Position numbers and translations under genes: made by a program
Notes under the pieces: model-generated
Told to the model about the DNA's origin: nothing
Database searches by the model: none
The model's input: only the letters and a program-made list of their open reading frames with translations
Assembly: GCA_965228955.1 (NCBI GenBank)
Contig: OZ245848.1
Coordinates: 3,410,001 to 3,474,000 of the forward strand
Direction: 5' to 3'
Length of the DNA: 64,000 bases
Source: JANSWY01 sp965228955
GTDB lineage: Bacteria; Bacteroidota; Bacteroidia; Cytophagales; Cyclobacteriaceae
Shown here: in pieces, positions 44,435 to 53,497 of the stretch
Layout: each line of letters begins with the position of its first letter
Numbering within the stretch: position 1 is the first letter of the stretch

Positions 44435-45363
44435 AAGTATTTTGAAGTAGTGTTTTGATAGGTGTCAGCCATCACCCTCAACTGACCGTTTGTAAAGAAT
44501 ACCCCACACGCACATGATTCAAAATAGTATGACATAATGTTGCCCAAATCCGGATCGTAATAATCCCCGTTTGCATCTAGTCCGTCGTATATAAATGCAC
44601 AATCTTCTACCCAAACTATACCTGTAGTATCATTGGGAATATATGGATCTGCAGGTGTATCGCAAATTGCATCTCCTCCAGTGCCACAATTACTTCCGTC
44701 CGCAAGTTCATCACTTGCAACAAAATCACCTAATACAGAACCTCCGCCAAAAGTGTGCGGTAATCCAAAAATATGACCTGTTTCATGTCCAAATGAAGTT
44801 GGGTTAAAACAACCTGCAGCCATGTACATTGAAAAATCTCCTGCAATTCCACATCCACCTTCCAACTCACCACCGTAACTATTGATAATAAATAAGTTGA
44901 TACGATGCTCTTTTGCATAAATTCTGGAAAGTTCATTCAACTCCTCCTCAGTTTCAATGACATCAAAGCGGTGATTATCCACCAAATACACTGAATCTGA
45001 AGCTTCAAACGAGATTCCTATATCACTGAAATATCCACTTCCTGATAAAATGTCATTCTTTGCCTGAGCGATTCCTGCAGCATCTAATGGTTGATTACCC
45101 AACGAATCCTGTGTCATGTGTAGCACTACAAGAAACTTCTTATTGATATTAGGCAAGCTGGTATCGCCTGGCAGATCATAACCACGAAAACCTGAAATTG
45201 AAGAATGTGAGTGTTTAGGAGTATAACATTGGAATCCTTTCGACTTCTTCTTTTCTAAACCAACCTGCTTCGAAGCATTAGATTCGAATAGGAAGAATCC
45301 AAAAGTCACCGATATTACCAAAGCAATACCATACCACAAGTGTTTCCAATATTTACTGATCAT
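44425..45363 (-). CDS. Secreted metzincin-type zinc metalloprotease (M43-like)
   Basis: 312 residues with a membrane anchor or signal (11-27, YGIALVISVTFGFFLF). The zinc motif H193-E-T-G-H197-I-F-G-L-P-H203 is the metzincin HExxHxxGxxH. NIMSYYFESCACG supplies the Met-turn, and the region around it matches pappalysin/cytophagalysin (M43) proteases. There are paired Cys. No T9SS tail is present (it ends TSKYLWW). It probably acts in the periplasm or at the surface, perhaps maturing the neighbouring adhesin. It overlaps the SprF-like gene by 10 bases. Confidence 0.88.
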   Translation of the reverse strand: MISKYWKHLWYGIALVISVTFGFFLFESNASKQVGLEKKKSKGFQCYTPKHSHSSISGFRGYDLPGDTSLPNINKKFLVVLHMTQDSLGNQPLDAAGIAQAKNDILSGSGYFSDIGISFEASDSVYLVDNHRFDVIETEEELNELSRIYAKEHRINLFIINSYGGELEGGCGIAGDFSMYMAAGCFNPTSFGHETGHIFGLPHTFGGGSVLGDFVASDELADGSNCGTGGDAICDTPADPYIPNDTTGIVWVEDCAFIYDGLDANGDYYDPDLGNIMSYYFESCACGVFFTNGQLRVMADTYQNTTSKYLWW

Positions 45364-45427
45364 CTGGTTAAAAATTGATGATTAAAATGTAAAAGTAGTG
45401 TGCTATAATTTTTTAATCCCACAAAAC

Positions 45428-45464
45428 GGTAGACAATGAGTGGACCTGTCTACCGATTGTCTAC
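45428..45464. promoter_or_regulatory. Cluster of three GTAGAC/GTCTAC half-sites
   Basis: GGTAGAC at 45428-45434, GTCTACC at 45448-45454 and ATTGTCTAC at 45456-45464. The first pairs with the second (7 bp) and with the third (GTAGACAAT/ATTGTCTAC, 9 bp). The last two are direct repeats 11 bases apart, one helical turn. It lies between the metzincin and the PKD giant gene and is a candidate binding site, perhaps for a LytTR-type regulator. Confidence 0.45.
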
Positions 45465-45631
45465 GAGCTTCTGGAAATAATTGAAAATGACATCTTAAAC
45501 TTGTAGTGTGGTACGAAAGTATCTAGCCAAATAACAACTTTATCAATATGGAAACGCAAATAATCATCAATCCGGGGAATACTCTGTTCAATCGCAATAG
45601 GACTTTAAGATCAGCTAAATAATAGTTATAT

Positions 45632-48600
45632 ATGATCCGCCAACTAGCAGTATTCTTAGTGAGTATTACACTCAGTATTTCTATAAATGCACAAACTACA
45701 TCTACCACTCAGGGCTGTGTCCCATTTGCTGTGGAGTTTGATGGCTCTGGGTTTTACTGGGATTTTGGTAATGGCCAAAACTCCAATGAAAATGACCCTT
45801 CTACAGTATATAATGCAGCAGGCACTTACACAGTGACTGTATATGATTTCGATGGTGGTCCTGTTGTTAACACATTTGATATTGAAGCATTTGATCCTCC
45901 TGCTATAGATATTCAGGCTAGTGTAGTTGAAGGATGTACCCCTCTTGAGGTGGATTTCACCTATACCATTACGAATAGTACAGTCCCAATCACTTCTGCA
46001 ACATGGATTTTTGGTGATGGAAATTCAGTCAATTCAACTTCATCAAATGTTACTCACACCTACCTCTCCGGAGGAAACATGACTGTAACGTTACAAGTTG
46101 AAACAGGTATTGGATCTTGCAATGTAAGTCAGGTGGAATCAAATCTAATTACTGCTCACGACCCTCCTAACTCTGGGTTTACTGTTGATCCGGAATCTTC
46201 ATGTACTTCACCAGTGACGATAGAGATAACAAACAACACAACTGATATAAATCCTGTGACCTACAGTTGGAATTTTGGAAATGGTACCACCAGTACAAGT
46301 CAAAATCCGCCTGACCAGACATTTTCTGCAGATGGTATCTATAACATTCAATTAATTGCGACCAATTCCAGATCTTGTGTTGATACAACAACATATCAGT
46401 TCAATGTAGGATCACCAACTGGCTCAATTAATGTTCCAGATACGGTTTGTTTGGACGTAGGAATTACATTTGAATATTTTGCTGCAAACAGAGTAACCTG
46501 GGACTTTGATGATGGAGCGGAATATTACAACACAGAAGATTTTAGATATGAATCGATAAGCACTTCAAGAGAGAAATCAATAGAAATATTTTATCGAACA
46601 GGCGGTGTAAAAACCATATCACTGGAAACCAGAAACTCCGGTTGTACCAACACTGTAACCAAAGACATCTATGTTCAGGAGATTGCTATTAACCCGACCG
46701 TTTCGGAAGAATATAATTGCATCAATCCAGTAACAGTTGACTATGAAGTCACAACTGATGCCGCATCCCCAAGTTATCAATGGACCTTTTCAGATGGCTC
46801 CCAACAGACTGGTACAAATCCTTCTCAATCCTATTTTGCGAGCTCTGACACGGTTTACTATGGTATTAATATTGAAACAATTCATACCGCAGAGGTTATT
46901 GTTACAGATGGTGTTACAGGTTGTTACGATACTGCCTATGTGGATTTCAGCCACTACCCAATTAATGCGAAGGTTGAAATAAATGAATCCCTTGCCACAG
47001 GTTGTGCTCCTATTAGCATTTCATTTGAAGACAGTGTTTCGCATCATGATACCGATCCCATAATCGAATGGACCTGGGATTTTGGTGACGGATCTGGTAA
47101 AGTTAGCAATACTACCGGTGGAGAAGTAACTCACTCCTATTCGTCTGCCGGAACTTACGATGTTTACCTGGCTATTGAAAGTCAGACTGGCTGCACTGAT
47201 ACTTCTTATCATGTACAAGTGGATATTGGAGAGGATGTATCAAGTTCATTATCATTTGTGTCTGATCAAACGACTATTTGTAGAGGAGACACTGTTGAGT
47301 TGTCTGTTACGTCCTCTATTGCTGGAATTGATGCCTTTCACTTTTATTCGGAAGGAAACAGAATCTTTCACCAACAAGAAGATTCGGTTGTGAATTGGCC
47401 GATGCAATATGAAACCGGGCCTCAGGATGTAACGCTAGTGGTGGACATGAACGGATGTATTTCAGAAGTGACTTATACAGATTATATCAATGTACGAGGT
47501 GCAGTCGCTGAAATTACATATGATAATAGTTGCGACACTCCTTTTGAATACAATTTTGATAATACTGCACAATCTGCTGGGACACTAAGTTTGTCTTGGG
47601 ACTTTGGTGATGGCAATTCCAGTTCAGCTTCATCATCTACCCATACATATGCAAGTAGAGGAAGCTATACAGTTGTGCAGACTGCCGAAGAACCTGGATC
47701 AGGTTGTGATGCTCATCAAGATTCTGTGGTTATTAATATAACAGAACCAATAGCAGTTTTAGCAGCACCAAGTTTTGCATGTGGGGGTGGTGAGATTACA
47801 TTAGATGCAAGTGGTTCTCAGGATCCTGCATGTAGAGGATATACATTCAGGTTTCCAACATTCAATGATTTCCAAAGACCCATCACGTGGGATAAAAGTA
47901 CTGCGACTGTTGAGATTCCAGATGTAGATACGGTTGGAACCCACACAGTAGAATTAATAATTACAGATGAACATGGATGCAGGGACACAACCAGTCAAGT
48001 CATAGAGCCATATGTCATTGATGTTCAGGCTGCATCTGATATCAGTACTGTTTGCTTACCCCAAACTCTGAATCTTGCAGACTCAACTGTAGCCGATACT
48101 ACACTTGTTAGTTGGAGCTGGGTGATTTCGAGTGGGGACACCTTGACAGATCAATTTCCAAGTCTTACAATGGACATCCCTCCTATGGATAATGATACAT
48201 TTTACATTTCACTATCAGTAGAAGACGCACTTGGTTGTACTGGTAATGCAGACACCATATTGGCCCTGCCATATTATGAATTAAGAAGCAGATTAATTGT
48301 AGCTACCGACTCAATATGTGTACCAGAGGAAGTGTTTTTTGAAGGGCAAGATAACCGTGGGCAAGGATTAGATTTTGTTTGGGATTTTGGAAATGGAGAC
48401 ATAGACAGTACACAGTACCCAAGTACAACTTACAGTGTTGGTGGAAATTATGACATTAAAATGATCTACTACCAAGATAGTACTGGGTGTATGGATTCAT
48501 TATTTCAAACTGTCACTATTCAGGAGCAACCTTCCGCTGGTTTTTATACAGATGTGGATGGTGATTCTGTCTATTGTAATCCTCAGACCATTACATTTTC

Positions 48601-50041
48601 AGATTCATCACAATCAATTACCGGGATTGCCAACAGGTATTGGAATTTCGATAACGGAGAGACCAGTAACGCATCAGATTATACATTAGCATACACCAAA
48701 GGCCAATATGATGTGGAACTAATAGTGGAGACTTCATTTGGTTGCAGTGATACTGTTTATAGATCATTTGAAATCGTAGGGCCGGAAGTAGAATTTGTTA
48801 CTGATAAGGAAAATATATGCGTCAATGAAGATGTGACTTTTGAAATTACGCATCAGGTAGATGTAGATTCATTGATATGGATATTTGGAGATGGTGCAGA
48901 CTCGGTGAATGTAGATTTAGTGACTCATACATATGAGAATGCACCTACTTCATTCCAAACTATCGCAAACTTGTTTGTTTACTCATCAAATGGGTGCTCG
49001 CAAGTACAAACAGATACGATTCATTTTTATGAATTGGCTGCTGGATTTACTCCTACCGATAGTACAGGTACTTTAGATTCTATTCTTTGTAGAAACGAAG
49101 AACTATTTTTAGTAGACCAATCCATAAATGCAGATTCGTATAATTGGGAATTTCAAAATGGAGAAACGTCCACAGATTCCGATCCTAGTACAACATATTT
49201 AGATGCTGGAATCTACACCATCAAACAGACTGTAGAAAACCTTACCTGGGGATGTGTAGACAGTGCTTTTGTGAATATTGAGATCAAGGACTTGCCAGAA
49301 CCAATCATTCAGTTATCTGCTGATACTATTTGTTTGGGTGATAATCTTGAGTTATTAATCACCAATTACAACGACTCAAGTAGTTATTCCTGGCAACCCT
49401 CAACCGTAATTGCTGGAACGGATGGAGCCGCTTCAAGCTCTCCAACAGAGAATATGTCTATTTACCTGGCCGAGACAACTTTTTTCGGATGTCTTAGTGA
49501 TGCAGAAACTTTGATTACGGTAATTCAGCCTTATTTATACAATGATTGGGACACAACAATTCAGGAAGGAGCGACAGCAGTGCTTCCAGTTGTGCTTGAC
49601 AGTGGATATACCTTCAGCTTGACACCTATTGATGGTTTGAGCTGCATTGATTGTTCCTACCCAGAAGTATCTCCGTTGGAAGATGTTAGTTATAATCTGA
49701 ATGTTCAGGATTACTTTGGATGTTGGAATGATAACTACACTCTTACAGTTTTTGTAATACCTCCACCATTTGTGAGCATGCCAAAGACATTTACTCCCAA
49801 TGGTGATGGCGTAAATGACATTGTTTATGTGCAAGGCTTGAATATAGCTGAGTTACTTGAATTCAATGTTTTCAATCGTTGGGGAGAATTGATCTTTTCA
49901 ACCACCAATTTATCTGAAGGTTGGGATGGTAAATTCAATGGTAAAGTTCAGAACAATGATATTTACGCTTACAAGATCAAGGCGATTGGAAATGATGGGA
50001 GCACAATTTCTAAAGAAGGTTATTTAAACCTTGTTAAGTAG
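45632..50041 (+). CDS. Giant PKD-repeat adhesin-like protein with T9SS type B sorting domain
   Basis: 1469 residues with a signal peptide (cleavage near INAQ). About ten PKD-type modules run from residue 30 to 1300, each with WxFGxGxxS and a TYxxxGxYxVxL strand; Cys pairs recur. The last 85 residues are the gliding-motility-associated type B domain (CHU_C): FTPNGDGVNDIVYV, FNRWGELIF, GWDGKFNGK, DIYAYKIKA. It is exported by T9SS and anchored through a PorP/SprF-like protein, which lies divergent at 43406-44434. A surface adhesion or gliding role is likely. The large size suggests repeat expansion. Confidence 0.9.
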   Translation: MIRQLAVFLVSITLSISINAQTTSTTQGCVPFAVEFDGSGFYWDFGNGQNSNENDPSTVYNAAGTYTVTVYDFDGGPVVNTFDIEAFDPPAIDIQASVVEGCTPLEVDFTYTITNSTVPITSATWIFGDGNSVNSTSSNVTHTYLSGGNMTVTLQVETGIGSCNVSQVESNLITAHDPPNSGFTVDPESSCTSPVTIEITNNTTDINPVTYSWNFGNGTTSTSQNPPDQTFSADGIYNIQLIATNSRSCVDTTTYQFNVGSPTGSINVPDTVCLDVGITFEYFAANRVTWDFDDGAEYYNTEDFRYESISTSREKSIEIFYRTGGVKTISLETRNSGCTNTVTKDIYVQEIAINPTVSEEYNCINPVTVDYEVTTDAASPSYQWTFSDGSQQTGTNPSQSYFASSDTVYYGINIETIHTAEVIVTDGVTGCYDTAYVDFSHYPINAKVEINESLATGCAPISISFEDSVSHHDTDPIIEWTWDFGDGSGKVSNTTGGEVTHSYSSAGTYDVYLAIESQTGCTDTSYHVQVDIGEDVSSSLSFVSDQTTICRGDTVELSVTSSIAGIDAFHFYSEGNRIFHQQEDSVVNWPMQYETGPQDVTLVVDMNGCISEVTYTDYINVRGAVAEITYDNSCDTPFEYNFDNTAQSAGTLSLSWDFGDGNSSSASSSTHTYASRGSYTVVQTAEEPGSGCDAHQDSVVINITEPIAVLAAPSFACGGGEITLDASGSQDPACRGYTFRFPTFNDFQRPITWDKSTATVEIPDVDTVGTHTVELIITDEHGCRDTTSQVIEPYVIDVQAASDISTVCLPQTLNLADSTVADTTLVSWSWVISSGDTLTDQFPSLTMDIPPMDNDTFYISLSVEDALGCTGNADTILALPYYELRSRLIVATDSICVPEEVFFEGQDNRGQGLDFVWDFGNGDIDSTQYPSTTYSVGGNYDIKMIYYQDSTGCMDSLFQTVTIQEQPSAGFYTDVDGDSVYCNPQTITFSDSSQSITGIANRYWNFDNGETSNASDYTLAYTKGQYDVELIVETSFGCSDTVYRSFEIVGPEVEFVTDKENICVNEDVTFEITHQVDVDSLIWIFGDGADSVNVDLVTHTYENAPTSFQTIANLFVYSSNGCSQVQTDTIHFYELAAGFTPTDSTGTLDSILCRNEELFLVDQSINADSYNWEFQNGETSTDSDPSTTYLDAGIYTIKQTVENLTWGCVDSAFVNIEIKDLPEPIIQLSADTICLGDNLELLITNYNDSSSYSWQPSTVIAGTDGAASSSPTENMSIYLAETTFFGCLSDAETLITVIQPYLYNDWDTTIQEGATAVLPVVLDSGYTFSLTPIDGLSCIDCSYPEVSPLEDVSYNLNVQDYFGCWNDNYTLTVFVIPPPFVSMPKTFTPNGDGVNDIVYVQGLNIAELLEFNVFNRWGELIFSTTNLSEGWDGKFNGKVQNNDIYAYKIKAIGNDGSTISKEGYLNLVK

Positions 50042-50069
50042 CAGCAGTAAGTATTCAAGGCTAAGAATT

Positions 50070-50543
50070 TTAACCTTGCCAAGTATTATAAGGGGTTTTA
50101 CTCAAATACGAATTATAATACCTCTCATCATCTGAAACTTCCTCCCCAATCCAATCCGGTAATTCAACTACCTGCGCTTCATCAACCAATTCAACTTCAG
50201 CTAATATCAATCCCACATTGTCACCTTCAAACACATCCACTTCAAAGGTGATCTCATTGTAATTCACTTCATATCTAATTTTCTCTATAACAGGCTGATG
50301 ACACATCTTTAGCAAGCCTAAAGCATCATCCCATGGAATATTGTATTCAAACTCAGCCCTTGAAATATTATTTTCAGAAGGTCCTTTGATAGTGATGTAG
50401 GCATTCTCTCCTTTCAACCGAACCCTAACAGTTCGAGAAGGGTCAGTATTTAAATATCCTTGTTTGATGATAAATTCCTTACTAACAAACTGCTTCCATC
50501 TGTCATTTTTTACCAGATATTTTCTTTCAATTTCTGTAGCCAT
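50070..50543 (-). CDS. CYTH-domain protein (triphosphate tunnel enzyme)
   Basis: 157 residues from ATG 50543, giving the classic MATEIERKYLV start; an earlier TTG adds four residues. The EIERKYL signature and alternating charged strands (RVRLKGENAYITIKG, FEVDVFEG, LILAEVELVD) form the eight-strand tunnel of CYTH enzymes. Bacteroidota members are probable tripolyphosphatases or class IV adenylate cyclase-like; the reaction cannot be chosen. It is a single gene, convergent with the giant PKD gene. Confidence 0.9.
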   Translation of the reverse strand: MATEIERKYLVKNDRWKQFVSKEFIIKQGYLNTDPSRTVRVRLKGENAYITIKGPSENNISRAEFEYNIPWDDALGLLKMCHQPVIEKIRYEVNYNEITFEVDVFEGDNVGLILAEVELVDEAQVVELPDWIGEEVSDDERYYNSYLSKTPYNTWQG

Positions 50544-50665
50544 ATTCCAATTCAATACTTATTGTAAAAAGAAGTCATTCCTTCGAACCTAACAATTATA
50601 TCTGTTGTTTTATTACTATATTTAGAATACACTCGACTTAGAAAAACTTTAGTACAATTACGCAC

Positions 50666-51103
50666 ATGTCACATACTTATATAATCATCAAAGAGCATCG
50701 ATTAATCGTCCAAAATCATATCGGTCCATTTAATGGTGAAGATATGAAAAGAGTCAAGCTGAAAATAATTGAAGATCCAGGTTTTGAGCAAGATTTCAAT
50801 TTCCTGGTAGACCTTCGCGATTCTGAAATTAATATGACTTCAGAGGAATTAATTGAATATGAAAACTGGTTACTCTCTCATCCAATCTTAGGGAAAATAG
50901 AAAAGTTCGCATTATTCACCAATACGCCACAGCAATTTGAAATAGCATTAGATTACATTAGCAAATCTGGAATAAGAGTAAATCACTATGAAATATTCAG
51001 AACTCTGGGAGATACATTGAAATGGTTGAATGTCGATCAATCAAATAAGCTCGATATCAACAATCAAATTAAGGAGATGAATAAAACTGCAGTCAGTATT
51101 TAG
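50666..51103 (+). CDS. SpoIIAA-like STAS-fold protein
   Basis: 145 residues. A STAS/SpoIIAA-like pattern: IIKEHRLIVQNHIGPFNGEDMKRVKLKI at the start, FNFLVDLRDSEINMTSEEL in the middle, then FALFTNTPQQFEIAL and NHYEIFRTLGDTLKWL. Proteins of this type bind lipids or act as anti-sigma antagonists, but the group here is of unknown role. It converges with the MarR gene (2 bases). Confidence 0.6.
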   Translation: MSHTYIIIKEHRLIVQNHIGPFNGEDMKRVKLKIIEDPGFEQDFNFLVDLRDSEINMTSEELIEYENWLLSHPILGKIEKFALFTNTPQQFEIALDYISKSGIRVNHYEIFRTLGDTLKWLNVDQSNKLDINNQIKEMNKTAVSI

Positions 51104-51105
51104 AC

Positions 51106-51561
51106 TTAGGAACCGTTTCTCATTTTATCAAGCAAATGATTGAGCTGATTACACTCATCTTCTGATAAGTTCTTGATAGCTCCTTCCCATTCTTCCAAAT
51201 AAGTGTCTATTTGCTCCAGCAACTTTAATCCAGATTCAGAAATCACCACATCTACAGCTCTTCTATCATTTTTACACTGTGTCCTTTTAACCAAACCTTT
51301 TGTTTCCAATCGGTCTACAATCCTTGAGGCATTTGACATTCTGTCCAACATTCTTTCAATTATGAGATTAACTGTTGCTGGATTGGGATACTGACCCCTC
51401 AATATTCTCAATACATTAAACTGTGGTCCGGTCAACTGAAATTGCTTAAAAAAACGATTCTGCTTTTCACTCAACCAGCTATTGGTAAAGACCAGATTGA
51501 TAACTGCTTTATTGAATTCACTTTTAAATTTCTTTTGCTTGATGTCCTCTGCAATGCCCAT
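51106..51561 (-). CDS. MarR-family transcriptional regulator
   Basis: 151 residues. A winged helix-turn-helix core: FQLTGPQFNVLRILRGQYPNPATVNLIIERMLDRMSNASRIVDRLETKGLVKR, followed by DRRAVDVVISESGLKLLEQID (the wing and DxRxxxV signature). A perfect 9-bp palindrome starts 18 bases before the start codon, so it represses itself. Target genes and ligand are unknown. Confidence 0.93.
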   Translation of the reverse strand: MGIAEDIKQKKFKSEFNKAVINLVFTNSWLSEKQNRFFKQFQLTGPQFNVLRILRGQYPNPATVNLIIERMLDRMSNASRIVDRLETKGLVKRTQCKNDRRAVDVVISESGLKLLEQIDTYLEEWEGAIKNLSEDECNQLNHLLDKMRNGS

Positions 51562-51578
51562 ACGCTATATACTTTAAC

Positions 51579-51600
51579 ATTAAATGTAACGACATTTAAT
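51579..51600. promoter_or_regulatory. MarR operator
   Basis: ATTAAATGT at 51579-51587 and ACATTTAAT at 51592-51600, a perfect 9-bp dyad with a 4-base spacer. It lies 18 bases upstream of the MarR start codon. MarR dimers bind such dyads of about 20 bp next to their own promoter. Confidence 0.7.
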
Positions 51601-51633
51601 TAAATACAGTTCGATTTTTGGTCATTTTTATTC

Positions 51634-51690
51634 GGTTTGAGTTTTGAGTTTTGAGTTTTGAGTTTTGAGTTTTGAGTTTTGAGTTTTGAG
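51634..51690. repeat. 7-bp tandem repeat (GTTTTGA)
   Basis: Seven perfect copies of GTTTTGA from 51641 to 51689, preceded by one imperfect copy (GGTTTGA at 51634). Such short tandem arrays change length by slippage. It ends about 180 bases before the ECF sigma start codon and 34 bases after the MarR operator. Confidence 0.9.
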
Positions 51691-51872
51691 GCGAACGTAA
51701 TTCTATTTACAGGGTTTAGCTTTTTTGACTTCCGTATTTCTATCTACTAATTCCACACTTCGGTCTCCGGCCTTCCGTCTTCTGGCTCAAATAATTAAAA
51801 TTTATTTTTTGACTGATTAAACCTTTTGCATATTTTGGTTTCTAAGAGGCATTATCATCACTACACAAGCGA

Positions 51873-52412
51873 TTGGAAGAAGAGTTTATTATATCTAAAA
51901 TCAAGAACCCCGAGACCAAAAATTATGGTTTCAACCTGATTGTTCAGGAATACCAGGAGCGTATTTACTGGCACATCAGAAAGATGGTGATCGATCATGA
52001 TGATGCCGATGATCTGGTTCAGGAGGTTTTTGTGAAGGTCTGGAAGAATCTGGATAAGTTCCGAGAGGACTCGAAATTATTCACCTGGATCTACCGTATT
52101 GCGACGAACGAATGTTTGAATTTCCTGCAACGAAAGAAGAAGAAATTCTTCCTTCCGATAAATGATGTGGGACAAGAGCTAGCCGGCAAACTTGATCAAT
52201 CCGTATTAATGGATGGAGATGCAATTGAGTTAAAATTACAGAAAGCATTGCTCAAGTTACCCGATAAACAAAGATTGGTTTTCAATATGAAGTATTACGA
52301 CGACATGAAATTTGATGAAATCTCGCAGGTGACAGATACAAGTGTGGGAGCATTGAAAGCCAGTTATCACCACGCGGTGAAAAAAATTGAAGAATTCTTA
52401 ACAACGGATTAA
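51873..52412 (+). CDS. ECF-type RNA polymerase sigma factor
   Basis: 179 residues. Region 2 has the core DDADDLVQEVFVKVWKNLDKFR and LFTWIYRIATNECLNFL; region 4 has LPDKQRLVFNMKYYDDMKFDEISQVTDTSVGALKASYHHAVKKI. I accept a TTG start at 51873 because the next in-frame ATG lies inside region 2 and would remove its first helix. It is the first gene of an operon with an anti-sigma-like membrane protein and a Spy-like protein, a common Bacteroidota layout for envelope stress. Confidence 0.92.
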   Translation: MEEEFIISKIKNPETKNYGFNLIVQEYQERIYWHIRKMVIDHDDADDLVQEVFVKVWKNLDKFREDSKLFTWIYRIATNECLNFLQRKKKKFFLPINDVGQELAGKLDQSVLMDGDAIELKLQKALLKLPDKQRLVFNMKYYDDMKFDEISQVTDTSVGALKASYHHAVKKIEEFLTTD

Positions 52413-52444
52413 ACCTTTGAAAAGTATTTAGGTCTAAGAAAAAA

Positions 52445-52894
52445 ATGAGCAAAAAAATAAACATAGAAGAGCTGAGGAGGGACAAGCCCAATTACAAAGT
52501 GCCTGATGGATACTTCGAAGGGTTGACATCCAAAATACAGGAACGAATAAAAGAGGAAGAGCAAGTTGCTCCCGAAAGAGTTTGGGTTCCAAGACTGGCA
52601 TGGGCTACTCCTATCTTAGTGATTGCCATTTCTATCATTTATTTGATGAATGCTGGAGGTAATGAACCGGAATCTGTAGAAGATATGTTGGCTTCCATTA
52701 GCAATGAAGAGCTCATTGAATATCTGGATATGACAGATGTTCCAACAGACGAAATCTTAGCTTCAGTTGATGGAGTATTTTTAGAAGAAGCTTTTTCTGA
52801 TGCCAATGGCGAAACAGACATTTTGAATGACATCAATGAAGAAGACCTTGATGGAATTCTGGATAGTTATGATTTGAATGAAGAATTTTTATGA
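52445..52894 (+). CDS. Probable anti-sigma factor-like membrane protein
   Basis: 149 residues. A charged cytoplasmic N terminus (YKVPDGYFEGLTSKIQERI, typical of partners of ECF sigmas) is followed by one transmembrane helix (53-68, ATPILVIAISIIYLM) and an acidic periplasmic tail with several DILNDINEEDLDG-like stretches. It lies 32 bases after the sigma gene. Anti-sigma function is inferred from position and topology. Confidence 0.75.
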   Translation: MSKKINIEELRRDKPNYKVPDGYFEGLTSKIQERIKEEEQVAPERVWVPRLAWATPILVIAISIIYLMNAGGNEPESVEDMLASISNEELIEYLDMTDVPTDEILASVDGVFLEEAFSDANGETDILNDINEEDLDGILDSYDLNEEFL

Positions 52895-52913
52895 TATTTA
52901 AGCTGCAGAAGCG

Positions 52914-53393
52914 ATGAAAAAATTAGTATTAATAGCTGTATTATTTATTGGACTTAATTGGGTAGTTGAAGCACAAACCAACCCAAAGGTAGAGGCTGCA
53001 CGAATTGCATTAATCACTGAGAGACTGAATTTGACTCCTGAGCAAGCAGAAAAATTCTGGCCCCTTTACAACGAATACACCAACAAAAGAAGAGGTATTC
53101 AACAAAACATGAAACAGGCCCTTCAAGGGATAGATCGAAATAATGTTTCTGATGAAGAAGCAAAGAAGATTGTGCAGTTGCAACTTGACCGAAAGCAACA
53201 AGAACTGAATCTTGAAAAACAATATTCAGAAAGAATTCTAAATGTTATCAGCAGTAAGCAAATGGTTTCACTTAGAAAGGCTGAACAGGACTTTAGAGAA
53301 ATTATTAAAGCCAGAATTAAACAACGTCAGCAAGAGCTTATGCGCCAGAGACAGCAAAACAATCAGAAGTTAAATAACAGAAGGAACAATTGA
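52914..53393 (+). CDS. Spy/CpxP-like periplasmic helical protein
   Basis: 159 residues with a signal peptide (cleavage near VVEAQ). The helical core has the LTPEQAEKFWPLYNEY motif of LTxxQ/Spy-type proteins and Gln/Arg-rich long helices (KQQELNLEKQYSERIL, RQQELMRQRQQ), ending in an Asn-rich tail. It probably acts as an envelope chaperone or stress sensor of the sigma operon. It lies 19 bases after the anti-sigma-like gene. Confidence 0.8.
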   Translation: MKKLVLIAVLFIGLNWVVEAQTNPKVEAARIALITERLNLTPEQAEKFWPLYNEYTNKRRGIQQNMKQALQGIDRNNVSDEEAKKIVQLQLDRKQQELNLEKQYSERILNVISSKQMVSLRKAEQDFREIIKARIKQRQQELMRQRQQNNQKLNNRRNN

Positions 53394-53416
53394 TAGGTTA
53401 AAGTGAAATAGGGAAA

Positions 53417-53475
53417 GGGAAATCAAACTTCATTTGAAATGATAATTCAAACTTCTACACAGGTTTGAATTTCCC
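53417..53475. repeat. Long imperfect inverted repeat between the Spy-like and barrel genes
   Basis: GGGAAATCAAAC (53417-53428) pairs with GTTTGAATTTCCC (53463-53475) with one bulged base. The loop contains a small dyad, CATTTGAAATG. It starts 23 bases after the Spy-like stop. It may terminate the sigma operon or stabilise its mRNA; no clear U-tract follows. Confidence 0.45.
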
Positions 53476-53497
53476 GTTTAAAGATTAAACCAACACT

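Larger units (their letters stand above)
51562..51872. other. Intergenic region between MarR and the ECF sigma gene (311 bases)
   Basis: It holds the MarR operator (51579-51600) and the 7-bp tandem repeat (51634-51690). A pyrimidine-rich stretch (51720-51785) with recurring CTTCCG/CTTCGG words follows. No open frame or stable hairpin is seen. Confidence 0.6.
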
